Source: Pseudoxanthomonas sp. PXM02
GTDB lineage: Bacteria > Pseudomonadota > Gammaproteobacteria > Xanthomonadales > Xanthomonadaceae
Assembly (NCBI RefSeq): GCF_014851805.1
Contig: NZ_JACVAK010000001.1
Coordinates: forward strand, 1,116,001-1,180,000
Reading direction: 5' to 3'
DNA: 64,000 bases
Below, piece after piece: positions 45,538-56,100 of the stretch. The first letter of the stretch is position 1; each line of letters opens with the position of its first letter. The notes under the pieces were generated by a model, which was given only the letters and a program-made list of their open reading frames with translations, was not told the DNA's origin and searched no databases. The translations under genes and the position numbers were made by a program.

Positions 45538-46082
45538 GTCCGCGCGTTCAACCATTCGCGGGCGATGAACAGAGCCGCCAGCGAACGACCTTCCGAAAAA
45601 TCCTCGCGCAGCATCAGCTGGTCGAGGTCTTGCAACTTCCAGGGCACTACTTCCAACTCCTCGGGTTCATCCCCCGGCAGACGCTCGGGGTACAGGTCTC
45701 TTGCCACCACCAGCCAGGACTGGTGGCTCATGTAGGTGGGTGCCAGGGTCAGGGCACGCAGCACGTCGAGGCGGCGCGCGCCGAAACCGGCTTCTTCCTT
45801 CAGTTCGCGGTCGGCCGCCTGCTCGGGCGTCTCGCCAGCGTCGATCCGGCCCTTCACCAGGCCCAGTTCGTAGCGGTGCATGCCGGCGGCGTATTCGCGC
45901 ACCAGCAGCACCGTCTCGTCGTCCTGCATCGGCACCACCACGACCGCACCATGGCCCTGCGAGCGAAGACGGTGGTAGCGGCGGCGCTCGCCGTTGCTGA
46001 ATTCCAGATCCAGCTCCTCGACATGGCGGTCCGGCCCGTCGGTGCGCTGGGTGATCCCGTGGATGGTCGGCAGGCGGCTCAT
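45534..46082 (-). CDS. nudE: ADP compounds hydrolase NudE
   Basis: Nudix hydrolase acting on ADP-ribose, NADH and Ap3A-type dinucleotides. With the ATG at 46082 (MSRLPTIHGI) it has 182 residues (186 in E. coli). The Nudix box is complete: GRIDAGETPEQAADRELKEE followed by AGFGA. LEFSNGERRRYHR and LYPERLPGDEPE match NudE specifically. The frame is open 225 bases upstream into the bioA region without homology. It diverges from bioA. Confidence 0.94.
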   Translation of the reverse strand: MSRLPTIHGITQRTDGPDRHVEELDLEFSNGERRRYHRLRSQGHGAVVVVPMQDDETVLLVREYAAGMHRYELGLVKGRIDAGETPEQAADRELKEEAGFGARRLDVLRALTLAPTYMSHQSWLVVARDLYPERLPGDEPEELEVVPWKLQDLDQLMLREDFSEGRSLAALFIAREWLNART

Positions 46083-46144
46083 GCGATGGAGCGGCATCCG
46101 CACGCGCCACGCAAGGCGTGGCGACGGCAAGGGGCGGTGCCCGA

Positions 46145-46150
46145 TATCAT
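46145..46150 (+). promoter_or_regulatory. -10-like element abutting bioA
   Basis: TATCAT is followed by GAGGGG and then the ATG at 46157, a six-base spacer that would place the transcription start at the initiation codon. GAGGGG touches the ATG, too close to serve as a ribosome binding site. It could instead be recognised from the divergent nudE side. Confidence 0.4.
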
Positions 46151-46156
46151 GAGGGG

Positions 46157-47557
46157 ATGCGACAACAGGATCATCAGACGGGAATGCTAGCAGAGGCTGA
46201 CGAGTGGCGTGCCCGTGATTTGTCGGTGCTGTGGCATCCCTGCACGCAGATGCGTGAGCACCCGCACACCTTGCCCCTGGTACCGATCGCCCGTGGCGAG
46301 GGCGCATGGCTGGTCGGCCACGACGGGACGCGCTACCTGGATGCGGTGAGCAGTTGGTGGACCAACCTGTTCGGCCACGCGGAACCGCGCATCGGCGCCG
46401 CCATCGCGGCGCAGGCGCAGTCGCTGGAGCAGGTCATGCTGGCCGGCTTCACCCATGCGCCGGCGGTGGAGCTGGCCGAACGGCTGCTGGCGATCGCGCC
46501 ACGCCAGCCCGGCCGCGCGCCGTTGGCCAAGGTGTTCTATGCCGACAACGGCTCGGCAGGCGTGGAAGTGGCGTTGAAGATGGCGTTCCACTGGTTCCAC
46601 AACCGCGGCGAGCATCGCCGCACCAAGTTCATCGCACTGGAAAACGGCTACCACGGCGAAACGCTGGGGGCGCTGGCAGTGGGCGACATCCCGCTGTACC
46701 GGCGGGTCTATGCGCCGCTGCTGACCGAAGCGCTGTTCGCGCCCTCCCCCGATGCCTACCTGGCGCAGCCGGGCGAATCGCCTGCCGAGTGCGCCAAGCG
46801 CGCTGCCGATGCGCTGGCGACGTTGCTGGAACAGCATCCGGGTGAGGTCTGCGCGGTCATCGTCGAGCCGCGCGTGCAGTGCGCCGGCGGCATGCGCATG
46901 CATCACCCGGACTATCTGACCCGCGTGCGGGAACTGTGCAACGCCCACGGCGCGTTCCTGATCGCCGACGAGATCGCGGTGGGTTTCGGACGCACCGGCA
47001 CGCTGTTCGCCAGCGAGCAGAGCGGCGTGATGCCCGACCTGCTGTGCCTGTCGAAGGGCCTCACCGGCGGCTTCCTGCCGCTGGCAGCGGTGCTGGCCAC
47101 GCAGGCGCTCTATGAAGGCTTCCTCGATGATTCGCGCGAGCGCGCCTTCCTGCACTCGCACAGCTACACCGGCAATCCGCTGGCCTGTGCCGCGGCGCTG
47201 GCGTCGCTGGAGATCTTCCGTGCCGACGACGTGCTGGCGCGCAACCGCGTGACTGCGCGCGCGATGGCGACCCTTGCCGAGCCGCTGGCGACGCATCGCC
47301 ACGTGGCCGACGTCCGCCAGGCCGGCATGATGCTGGCGTTCGAGCTGACCCAGGACGGCGACAAGGCCACGCCCTTCCCCACCACCGCCCGCATTGGCCT
47401 GAAGGCCTATCGCGCTGCGCTCGCGCGCGGCGTGGTACTGCGACCGCTGGGCGACGTGCTGTACTGGATGCCGCCCTACTGCGTGGATGAAGACGCCTTG
47501 CAGTTGCTCGCCGACGTCACCCGCCACGCCATCGACGAGGCCACCTCATGCGCCTGA
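46157..47557 (+). CDS. bioA: adenosylmethionine-8-amino-7-oxononanoate aminotransferase
   Basis: PLP enzyme of biotin synthesis making 7,8-diaminopelargonate, with SAM as amino donor. From the ATG at 46157 it has 466 residues; 46184 is an alternative start. It has the BioA-typical WHPCTQM, YLDAVSSWWTNLFGH, ADNGSAGVEVALKMA, the DEIAVGFGRTG acidic residue that pairs with the pyridine nitrogen, and the PLP lysine in CLSKGLTGGF. It overlaps rsmE by ten bases. No other biotin genes are in the window. Confidence 0.96.
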   Translation: MRQQDHQTGMLAEADEWRARDLSVLWHPCTQMREHPHTLPLVPIARGEGAWLVGHDGTRYLDAVSSWWTNLFGHAEPRIGAAIAAQAQSLEQVMLAGFTHAPAVELAERLLAIAPRQPGRAPLAKVFYADNGSAGVEVALKMAFHWFHNRGEHRRTKFIALENGYHGETLGALAVGDIPLYRRVYAPLLTEALFAPSPDAYLAQPGESPAECAKRAADALATLLEQHPGEVCAVIVEPRVQCAGGMRMHHPDYLTRVRELCNAHGAFLIADEIAVGFGRTGTLFASEQSGVMPDLLCLSKGLTGGFLPLAAVLATQALYEGFLDDSRERAFLHSHSYTGNPLACAAALASLEIFRADDVLARNRVTARAMATLAEPLATHRHVADVRQAGMMLAFELTQDGDKATPFPTTARIGLKAYRAALARGVVLRPLGDVLYWMPPYCVDEDALQLLADVTRHAIDEATSCA

Positions 47558-48279
47558 CCCGTTGCCATGTCGACACCGGCCTGACCGTCGGCACGTCGAT
47601 CGCACTGCCCGACACCGCCGCCAACCACGTTGCCCGCGTGCTGCGTATGCGCGAGGGCGACGGCTGCGTGCTGTTCAACGGCGACGGGCATGACTACGAC
47701 GCCCGCATCACCGCGATCAGCAAGCGCGGCGTGCTGGCCGACATCGTCGGCGTACGCGCCATCGACAACGAATCGCCGCTGCACGTGACCCTGCTGCAGG
47801 GCATCGCACGCGGCGAGAAGATGGACCTGATCCTGCAGAAGGCGACCGAGCTCGGCGTGGCCGCGGTCGTGCCGGTGATGGCCGAACGCACCGAGGTGAA
47901 GCTCGATGCCGAGCGCACGGAGAAGCGCGTGGCGCACTGGCGCAGCGTCATCGCCTCGGCCTGCGAGCAGAGCGGCCGTGCACGCTTGCCGACGCTGTCG
48001 GCGCCCGCAGCGCTGGTCGATGCGGCGAGCGCTGTCGATACCGGCGCGATGCGGCTGACACTGGATCCTGTCGGAGAGGTCTCGTTGGCCACGGTGCAGG
48101 TCACCCGTGGCGCGGTGGTGGTGGCGATAGGGCCGGAAGGTGGCTGGTCGCCGCGCGACCGCGACATCCTGTCGGCCGCGGGATTCACCGGGCTGCGCCT
48201 GGGCCCGCGCATCCTGCGTACCGAAACCGCGGGCCTTGCGGCCATCGCTGCGCTGCAATCCCGCTTCGGCGACCTGTAG
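47548..48279 (+). CDS. rsmE: 16S rRNA m3U1498 methyltransferase
   Basis: SPOUT-type methyltransferase modifying U1498 of 16S rRNA. The 243-residue protein has an N-terminal PUA-like domain (LPDTAANHVARVLRMREGD), LLQGIARGEKMDLILQKATELG, and the knotted SAM-binding end GPEGGWSPRD and LGPRILRTETA. It starts ten bases before the bioA stop, so translation is coupled. Hairpins follow its stop. Confidence 0.96.
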   Translation: MRLTRCHVDTGLTVGTSIALPDTAANHVARVLRMREGDGCVLFNGDGHDYDARITAISKRGVLADIVGVRAIDNESPLHVTLLQGIARGEKMDLILQKATELGVAAVVPVMAERTEVKLDAERTEKRVAHWRSVIASACEQSGRARLPTLSAPAALVDAASAVDTGAMRLTLDPVGEVSLATVQVTRGAVVVAIGPEGGWSPRDRDILSAAGFTGLRLGPRILRTETAGLAAIAALQSRFGDL

Positions 48280-48374
48280 GGCGGGCCCGAGCCCGCCATC
48301 GCACGACATCAGGCCTCCAGGCCGGCGGGCCGAAGCGTCGTGTTCGCGTGGATCGGACGTGGGCGAAGGCCCAC
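48280..48374. terminator. two hairpins between convergent rsmE and chpC
   Basis: GGCGGGC/GCCCGCC (48280-48286 with 48291-48297, loop CCGA) lies directly after the rsmE stop, and GTGGGC/GCCCAC (48359-48364 with 48369-48374, loop GAAG) lies before the chpC stop. Each is suited to end one of the converging transcripts; neither has a T-run. Confidence 0.55.
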
Positions 48375-48388
48375 CTCGTGGAATCGCG

Positions 48389-48859
48389 TCAGGCCGCGTT
48401 CGCCAGCGCGTCGCCGATCATCGCTTCGACGACTTCCAGATCCGGCAGCACGGCAGCTTCGTCGCCGAGCAGCACGCGCACCTTCACGCCGACGGGAAGG
48501 TCTTCTTCCGTCGCGTCGGCGAGCAGGCCATCGCGCGGCACCGATACCAGACGCGGGAACGACGGCGTCAGCAGTGCGAAGTACGGGCGATCCTTGTCGC
48601 CGCTCAGCGCCTTCAGCACCACGATCTTGCTGTTCAGCGCGACCGGATCATTGGTGTTGCCGGTCAGCCGGCCGAACGCGACCAGCGGCACCGGCCAACC
48701 GTGCCAGTCGATCCGGCCCGGCAGCCAGTCGGGCATGTCCGCGACCGGTTCGACCGGCGCGCGCGTCAGCACTTCGGCGACGGTGGCGTTGGGCAGCAGC
48801 AGGCGGTGCTCGCCCGCCTGGATCAGGACGCCGCGGATTTCGTCGTTGGAATGGGCCAT
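48389..48859 (-). CDS. chpC: CheW-like protein ChpC of the pilus chemosensory system
   Basis: A 156-residue protein with a single CheW fold (GVLIQAGEHRLLLPNATVAEVL, LPGRIDWHGWPVPLVAFGRL, then PRDGLLADATEE and a C-terminal helix). It is the last gene of the Pil-Chp operon, ten bases after chpB, the position and size of ChpC in Pseudomonas and Xylella. CheW-like proteins dock receptor and kinase; ChpC is thought to link extra input to PilL/ChpA. Confidence 0.9.
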   Translation of the reverse strand: MAHSNDEIRGVLIQAGEHRLLLPNATVAEVLTRAPVEPVADMPDWLPGRIDWHGWPVPLVAFGRLTGNTNDPVALNSKIVVLKALSGDKDRPYFALLTPSFPRLVSVPRDGLLADATEEDLPVGVKVRVLLGDEAAVLPDLEVVEAMIGDALANAA

Positions 48860-48869
48860 CGTATGTTCC

Positions 48870-50117
48870 TCAGAACCAGCGGTCGGTCAGGCGTTGCGCC
48901 AGCTGTGCGGGCGTGCCGAGTTCGGCGCCACGCGCCGCGAGCGCCTTCGGTGCGGCGGGGTCGTAGCAGCCTTCCTGCGACTGGCCCATGACCAGCGCGC
49001 CGTCGTTGCCCAGCGCCGCCGTGGCGTCGACCAGGGCGACATCGCTGCCGCTCAGCAGCAGCACGGCGCTGTCGGCCGGCGGCAGTTGCGGGATCATCGT
49101 ATGGATCACGGCACCGGGGCGGAAACTCACCGCACCGCCATCGACGAACGGCACCACGTCGCCCGGCAACACGTAGACGTGCCCTGCTTCGGCGGCCTTG
49201 CCGGCCTCGGCCAGCAATACCGGCATGTGCGCCACGCGCTCCATCTGCCGGACCAGGTTGTCGTAACGGCCACCGTCGAGGCGCAGGTGCACCATCACCG
49301 GCTTCGGGAAGCCGGTGGGCAGATCAGCGAGCAGCTTGCGCACGGCATCGGGACCGCCGATGCCGGCGAACACCAGCACCGCGCCCTGCGCGCGCGCCGA
49401 GGCAGCAACGCCACCGCCGTCCAGCGGTTCCAGTTCCAGCTTCGACAGATCGAAGCCCGAGGACGCGGGTGCGGCAGGAGCAGCAGGCAACGGCGGCGGT
49501 CCGGCCGACGGCACATCGGGCAGCGGTGGCGGGACCGATTCCACCGGCGCGGACGCCGAACGCAGCCATGCGTCCGCATCGACGACCTGCTCGTCCACTT
49601 CGCGTGCGTGGAAGCTGCCGGTGTAGGCGAAGTCGTCGCTGGGCAACTCCAGCGCCATGTCGGCGGCTTCTTCAAGGTGCAGCGAAATCTCGGCGCCTTC
49701 GTGCAACTGGGCCGGCGTCACCGGCAGGCCCGGTTCCAGCTGAAGGCCCACGTCTTCCTCGCGGCCCGGCGGCAGTACGTCGCGATGGCCGTGCAGCTTG
49801 GCGGCCAGATGGCGGGCCCAGCGCTGGGCATCCCAGCCCTGGCGGCGCGCGGCCAGGTCGGCCTCGTCGAAGATCACTGCGACGGCCGGATCGTGCAGCA
49901 CGCTGTCGAAGCGCTCCAGGCTGTCCTCGATGGCCGGTTCCAGCGCCACCAGCACCACCTGCGGCGCACTGCTACCCAGCGCATCGGCGTCGAGCGTATT
50001 GGGGTCGTCTTCAAGCACGATCTCGGCACCCGCCTCGTGCAGCGCCACGCGCAGGCGCTCGCGCGCCTCGCCCGGGCGCGCCAGCAGGGCAACGCGTTTT
50101 GCTTCACTCACGGACAC
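48870..50117 (-). CDS. chpB: ChpB, CheB-like protein with degenerate active site
   Basis: A 415-residue protein in the ChpB position. Residues 1-110 resemble a receiver-like N-terminal domain without an obvious phospho-site, 190-240 are a Pro/Ala linker, and 245-415 look like a CheB methylesterase domain. The catalytic residues are not conserved: the nucleophile motif A-S-T-G-G reads AGIGG (251-255, Ser replaced by Gly252); the Q-H-M histidine motif aligns with VHLRL (276-280); and the G-M-G-N-D motif aligns with SGSDVALV (356-363), without the Asp. It is probably a scaffold or sensor rather than an esterase. It overlaps pilL by 14 bases. Confidence 0.85.
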   Translation of the reverse strand: MSVSEAKRVALLARPGEARERLRVALHEAGAEIVLEDDPNTLDADALGSSAPQVVLVALEPAIEDSLERFDSVLHDPAVAVIFDEADLAARRQGWDAQRWARHLAAKLHGHRDVLPPGREEDVGLQLEPGLPVTPAQLHEGAEISLHLEEAADMALELPSDDFAYTGSFHAREVDEQVVDADAWLRSASAPVESVPPPLPDVPSAGPPPLPAAPAAPASSGFDLSKLELEPLDGGGVAASARAQGAVLVFAGIGGPDAVRKLLADLPTGFPKPVMVHLRLDGGRYDNLVRQMERVAHMPVLLAEAGKAAEAGHVYVLPGDVVPFVDGGAVSFRPGAVIHTMIPQLPPADSAVLLLSGSDVALVDATAALGNDGALVMGQSQEGCYDPAAPKALAARGAELGTPAQLAQRLTDRWF

Positions 50118-53100
50118 GGGCGATTCCCAGCAGGTCGTACACGTTGCGCATCAGGTCGAGCTCCTGGTACGGCTTGCCCAGGTAGCGCTGCACACCGATG
50201 TCGAAGGCGCGCTGGCGATGCTTGTCGCCGGTACGCGAGGTGATCATCACGATCGGCACGTCCTTGAAGCGCGAATCGGCCTTCATCGCGGTCGCCAGCT
50301 CGTAACCGTCCATGCGCGGCATTTCGATGTCGAGCAGCATCAGGTCGGGCACGCGCTCTTCCAGCTTTTCCAGCGCTTCGACGCCGTCGCGCGCGGCGCT
50401 GACTTCGAAGTTGTGGCGTTCCAGCACGCGGCTGGTGACCTTGCGCATGGTCAGCGAGTCGTCGACCACCATCACCAGCGGCACGCGGCGCTGTTCGACC
50501 GCCGCGACCTGCTGTGCCGGCTCCTGCGGCTGCGCCAGATGGCGGCGGACCAGCGGGGCGGCGTCCAGGATCACCACGACGCTGCCGTCGCCGGTGATGG
50601 TCGCGCCGTAGATGCCCGGGATCGAGGAGATCTGCGGACCCACCGGCTTGACCACGATTTCGCGGTTGCCGAGCACCTGGTCGACCGCCACGGCGGCACG
50701 CAGGTCGCCCGAGCGGACGAGCAGCAGCGGCACCTGCGGTTGGCCTTCGGCCTTCGCCGGCCCCTGGCCCACCAGGTGGCCCAGGTTGTAGAGCGGATAG
50801 TCCTCGCCGGCGTAGTGGTAGCTGCCGGCGCCCGCGCTGAAGCGGGCGTGGCTGATGCGGCCGATACCGCTGACCGCCGCCACCGGCACCGCGAACTGCG
50901 TTTCGCCGATCTGCACGAACACCGCCTGGCTGACCGCCAGCGTCTGCGGCAGGCGCAGGGTAAAGGTCGCGCCCTTGCCCGGCACCGAGCTGATTTCCAG
51001 CGAACCGCCCAGCTGGCGCACTTCGTTGTAGACCACGTCCATGCCCACGCCACGGCCGGCCAGCTGGCTGACCTTGTCGGCGGTACTGAAGCCCGGCTCC
51101 AGGATCAGGCGGTCCAGCGCGGTGTCGGGCAGCACGGCACCCGGCTGCAGCAGGCCGCGCTGTTCGGCGCGCTTGCGGATGGCGTCGCGGTTCAGGCCGG
51201 CGCCGTCGTCGGACACCTCCAGCACCATTTCCGAACCTTCACGGCGCAGCGCGACGTGCACGGTGCCTTCTTCAGCCTTGCCGGCCTTGCGGCGTTCCTT
51301 CGGCGTTTCCAGACCGTGTGCGACCGAGTTGCGCAGCAGGTGCTCGAGCGGCGCGGTCATGCGGTCCAGCACGTTGCGGTCCATTTCGCCGTGCGTACCG
51401 GAGAACTGCAGGCTGACCTGCTTGTGCGTCTCGGTCGCGGCCTGGCGCAGCACGCGGCGCAGGCGCGGCACGATGCCTTCGAACGGCAGCATGCGCGCAC
51501 GCATCAGACCATCCTGCAGTTCCGAGCTGACGCGCGACTGCTGTTGCAGCAGGCTGTCGTACTGGCGCGCCAGATCGTCGAGTACACCCTGCAGGCCGCT
51601 GATGTCGGCGGCCGATTCGGCGAGCGCACGGCTCAGCTGCTGCAGCGTGGAGAAGCGGTCCAGTTCCAGCGGATCGAACGTCGGATCCTGCTTGTCGTGC
51701 TCGCGCTGGTAACGGGCGACGATCTGCGCCTCCGTTTCCAGGTCGAGACGACGCAGCTGGTCGTGCATACGGATGTTGGTGCGGTCGAGTTCCGCCATCG
51801 CGCCGCGGAACGCACCCAGCTGCTGCTCCAGGCGGGCGCGGTAGATCGCGACTTCGCCGGCGTTGTTGACCAGGCGGTCCAGCAGGTCCGCGCGGACACG
51901 CACCTGCTCCTGCTGGCCGACGGGGAAGAACTCTTCCTCGACCGGCGCGGCCGCATCGGTGTCGATCGGGGCCGACAGCGGTGCGAGTTCGACCGGTGCC
52001 ACGGGGGCGTCCGACGTCGCGGGTGCGTCCGGCAGTTCGATGCCACGGGCACGCGCATTGAACTCGGCGATCATGCCGTCCGGAATCGTGACGGCACGGC
52101 GAGCGGTGACGCGGGCCAGCTGCGCGTGCAGCGTGTCGAAGCCGCGCTCCAGCAACTGGATGGCGCGACGGTCCAGCTCGGTCCGCTGGCCGGCGATCGA
52201 TTCCAGCATCGATTCGATCGCGTGGCCGAGGTCGCCGACGGCGTGGATGCCCGCCATGCGCGCACCGCCCTTAAGCGTGTGCAGGTCGCGTTGCAGGCTG
52301 GTGATCAGCGCACGGTCTTCCGGCGTCTCGCGCAGCTTGGCGATCAGGTCGTCGGAGTGGTCGAGCAGGTCGTTGCCTTCCTCGATGAAGATCTCGACCA
52401 GGTCCAGGTCGAGCCCGGTCAGGTCGAGTGCGTCTTCCGGTTCCGGCATGTCGGCGGGTGCGGTCACGGCAGACTCCTCGACTTCGACGGAGGCAACGGC
52501 TTCGACGTCCTGCGGTGCGGGTTCGATCGTGTCCGCCGTGTCGACAGGCTCGTCCGCCACGGCTTCCACCAGCGTTTCTTCAGCCGTTTCGGCTTCGACG
52601 GTCGGCGCGACATCGGCATCGGCCGTCTCGAGGACGACGTCTTCCGCACGATCCTCTTCGACGACGGCGACGCTGTCGTCGGATGCAGCAGGCTCGGCGT
52701 CGGAGTCCACCGACGATGCATCGTCGGTCTCGACGACATCGCCGGCCAGCGTGATCTCTTCCACCTCGTAGGCGCCGGTGTCGGTGGTCTCGATGGCGTC
52801 CGCCACTTCCTCGACCTCGGCGATATCGACGGTGGCGTCGGCTTCTTCCTCGATCACGTCCGCCGTAACTGTGCTGTCCGACGTTGCATCGTCGGCCACG
52901 GACAGGATGACATCCCCGGCGTCAGCCGCAGGGGCTTCTTCCGCCGGCGTCGTATCCGTCTCGGCCAGGAACGCCGGCAGTTCTGCATCGACTGCCAGTG
53001 CGTCTTCTTCGGCGACCGGGGCTGCGTCCTCAGCCGTCTGTTCTGCGGCATCCGCCTCGGACAGTACCGGCTCTTCAGTTGCCGTCGAAGCGGCGTCGAC

Positions 53101-56100
53101 CGCTTCATCCAGACCGCTGTCGGCCTCGGCGACCACGAATTCTTCCACCTCGGCTGGCGCCTCGGCATCGTGGGCTTCTTCGCCCGCCGCTGCGGCAACC
53201 TCTGCCTCCGGCGCGTGCGAGCGCGGCAGGATGCGGTAGTCGATGTCGTAGAAGGTGACGCTGCTGTCCACCGGCGCCGGGGTTTCCGGCTCGATGGCGA
53301 GCGCGTCGACCGGCGGCGCAGCGTCGGCAATGTCTTCAACCGGCGCGTCTTCGAGGCGTGCTTCGCCAGCGGGACTGGTGGCCGTCGTACCGGCACCGTT
53401 GGCCGCCTCGGCATCGAGGTAGGCCGACAGATCCATCGCCAGCAGCTCGACGTCGGACGGGCCGACCGGCGGCGCGATCGGCGTCTGGCCGACGTAGGTG
53501 CCCTGTCGCGCATCGTCCACGATCTGCGCGCCGTGGCGCACGTCGGGCAGGCTTTCGCTGAGCGCGCGCAGCTGGCCCGCCAGCGCGGCGAACAGCGGGA
53601 TACGCGGCGACGGTGCCTGCAACGCCGCCACGCTGCGACGGATTGCCTGCGCGGTGTCGGCGAAGGCGGCGACACCTTCCGGCGTGGGCGTCTCGCCCGA
53701 CGCCAGCAACCGCTTGGTGTACTGCTCCGCGGCCGAGGTGACGTGGGTAATCTCCGGTACGTCGGCCATCGCCAGCGCACCGTTCATCGTATGGATGGCG
53801 CGCAGCAGTTCCTCGGTGACCGGCGTGGCATCCACCTGCGCTTTCTGCAGCCAGTGGTCGACCGTGTCGAGATGGTTGTCGACTTCGGCTTCCAGGATTT
53901 CACGCAGCACCGCGTCGACCGACGCAGGCGTGCCTTCGACTTCCGGCTCGAACACGGCCGGCGCGTCTTCGGCGAAGGTCGCCGGCGCGGTGGACACCGG
54001 CGCGATGACCTCGACCTCTTCGTCCAGCACCACCGGCTCCGCGCTGTAGTAGGCGTCCTCGCCGGCCGCGAGGCGGTCGGCGACATCCTGCAGCCCGGCG
54101 AGGTCGGCCGTGACGCTGCCCTGCCCGCGCAATGCGGCGTTGAGCTGCGGCAACGTATCGCAGGCCTGCTCCAGCAGGACCTCGACGGCGTGACTGGGCG
54201 CACGCGTGCGGTCGAGCACGCGGTTGAGCATGTTCTCGACCTTCCAGCTGAACTCACCAAGGGTCTTGGCGCCGACCAGTCGGCCGCTGCCCTTCAGCGT
54301 GTGGAAGACGCGGCGGATCGGCCGCAGGCGTTCCAGGTCTTCGGTGTTGCTGCGCCAGGCCGGCAGCAGCTGGCGCAGGTTGACGATCTCTTCGTCGAAC
54401 TCCTCGAGGAACACCTCGCGGATATCGTCGTCGATGTCGGTGCTGTCGCCATCGAAGCCGCCCACGATGGCGGACGGCACAGCGGCCGCAGCCGCGGCGA
54501 TCTCGTGGCGCAGGTCGGGCAGCGCATCGGCCTCGACGACCGGCGCGGGCGCTTCGACGATCTCTGTCGTTACTTCGGTTACCTCGACGGGGACATCGGC
54601 CGGCGCATCGACCGCCGTGCTGTCGTCGGCATCGACCGTCCATGCGGGTACTGCGGGCGACTCGGCCTCGCTCGTCGACGGAGCATCGACGCTGTCGGCT
54701 TCCTCGAAGCCGACCGGATCGAACGGATTCGCACCGGCGCTCGACGGCACCGACGCAGGAGCAGCGTCAAGCGGCTCCAGAGAGAGCGCACCGAACGATA
54801 CCGGCGCAGGCGCTTCGGCGATCGCTTCCGGCGCGGGCTCGGGAGTAGCGGGCACGGCCGGGATTGGCGGCGGCGTGACGGCCGGCGCTTCGGCAGCGGG
54901 TGCCTCCACGGGCGCAGCGACGTCTGCCGGCAGCGGCCAGTAGCGCAGGGCTTCCAGGCTGCCGCGGGTGATTTCGAGGATGTCCTCGCGGTTGGGACGC
55001 CGCTCGCGCAGCGCTTCCAGGTAGTACTCCAGGCTGGCCATCGCGTCGGCCAGCGTGTCCAGCTGCTGGCCACCGGGCACACGCTTCTTGCCGATCAGCT
55101 CGCCACTCACGTAGCGCTTGACGCCGACCACGTAGTCGCCGGCCTGGCCGAGCTCAAGCATGCGCAGCGCGCCCGCCACTTCGTCCAGCAGGCGCGGGAC
55201 ATCCGCCAGTTCGGCGTGATCCCAGTTGGTTTCGATGAACGCGACGAAGCGCTCGCGCGCGCCGGCGAAGTTGATGATGGCTTCCTGCGCCAGCACCTCG
55301 ACCGTGCGCTGCGACTCGGCCGCGCTCGGATCCGGCGCAGCGTCACCGCCGCTGCCCAGCCGGGCGACCTGATCGTCCAGCGATGCATCGACGTACAGCA
55401 GCGCGCCGGCGACGTCGAGCAGCGTGCCCTCGTCGGCCGGGCGGGAACCCGAGGCCACGTCGCGCAGCGTGTCCCGCTGCTGCAGCACCACGTCGCGCGC
55501 CACGCCCAGGCCCATCATGCCGAGCGTATCGGCGACGTTGCCCAGTTCGGTGACCTGCGACTGCAGTTCGTTCGAATCGCTGCCGGTGCGCAGGTGCAGG
55601 TCCAGCGCATCCTTCACGCGCAGCAGTTCTTCCTTCACCGCGTTGCCGACGGTGTCGAGCAGTTCGCGGTTGCGGCCACTGAGGCTGCTGCGCGCGTGAT
55701 CGATTTCGGCTTCGCTCGGCGCCGCTTCGTCGCGGCTGCCCGGCGGGAACAGCATGCTCTCGTTGAGCCCCGACGCACCGCGCGAGGCGCGGATCTCGTT
55801 GAGCAACGGCAGCAGCACGATCGGGATGTCGCGATGGCCTTCCTGCAGGCGCTCCAGGTAGTCCGGCAGCAGCACCGCACCGCGCATCAGCGTGGCGCAG
55901 GCCTCGTCGCGGTCGCCCGCGGTGCCGTCCTGCAGGGCCTTGGCCAGCAGTTCGAGTTCTTCGGCGACCATGGCCGGCGCATACAGCTCCACCATGCGCA
56001 GCGTGCCCTGCACCTGGTGCAGGTAGCCCGCGCAGAAGCGCATGCGGCTGGTGTCGGACGGCGTTTCAACGAACGCCTCGATCTCCTGGCGCACCAGGCG

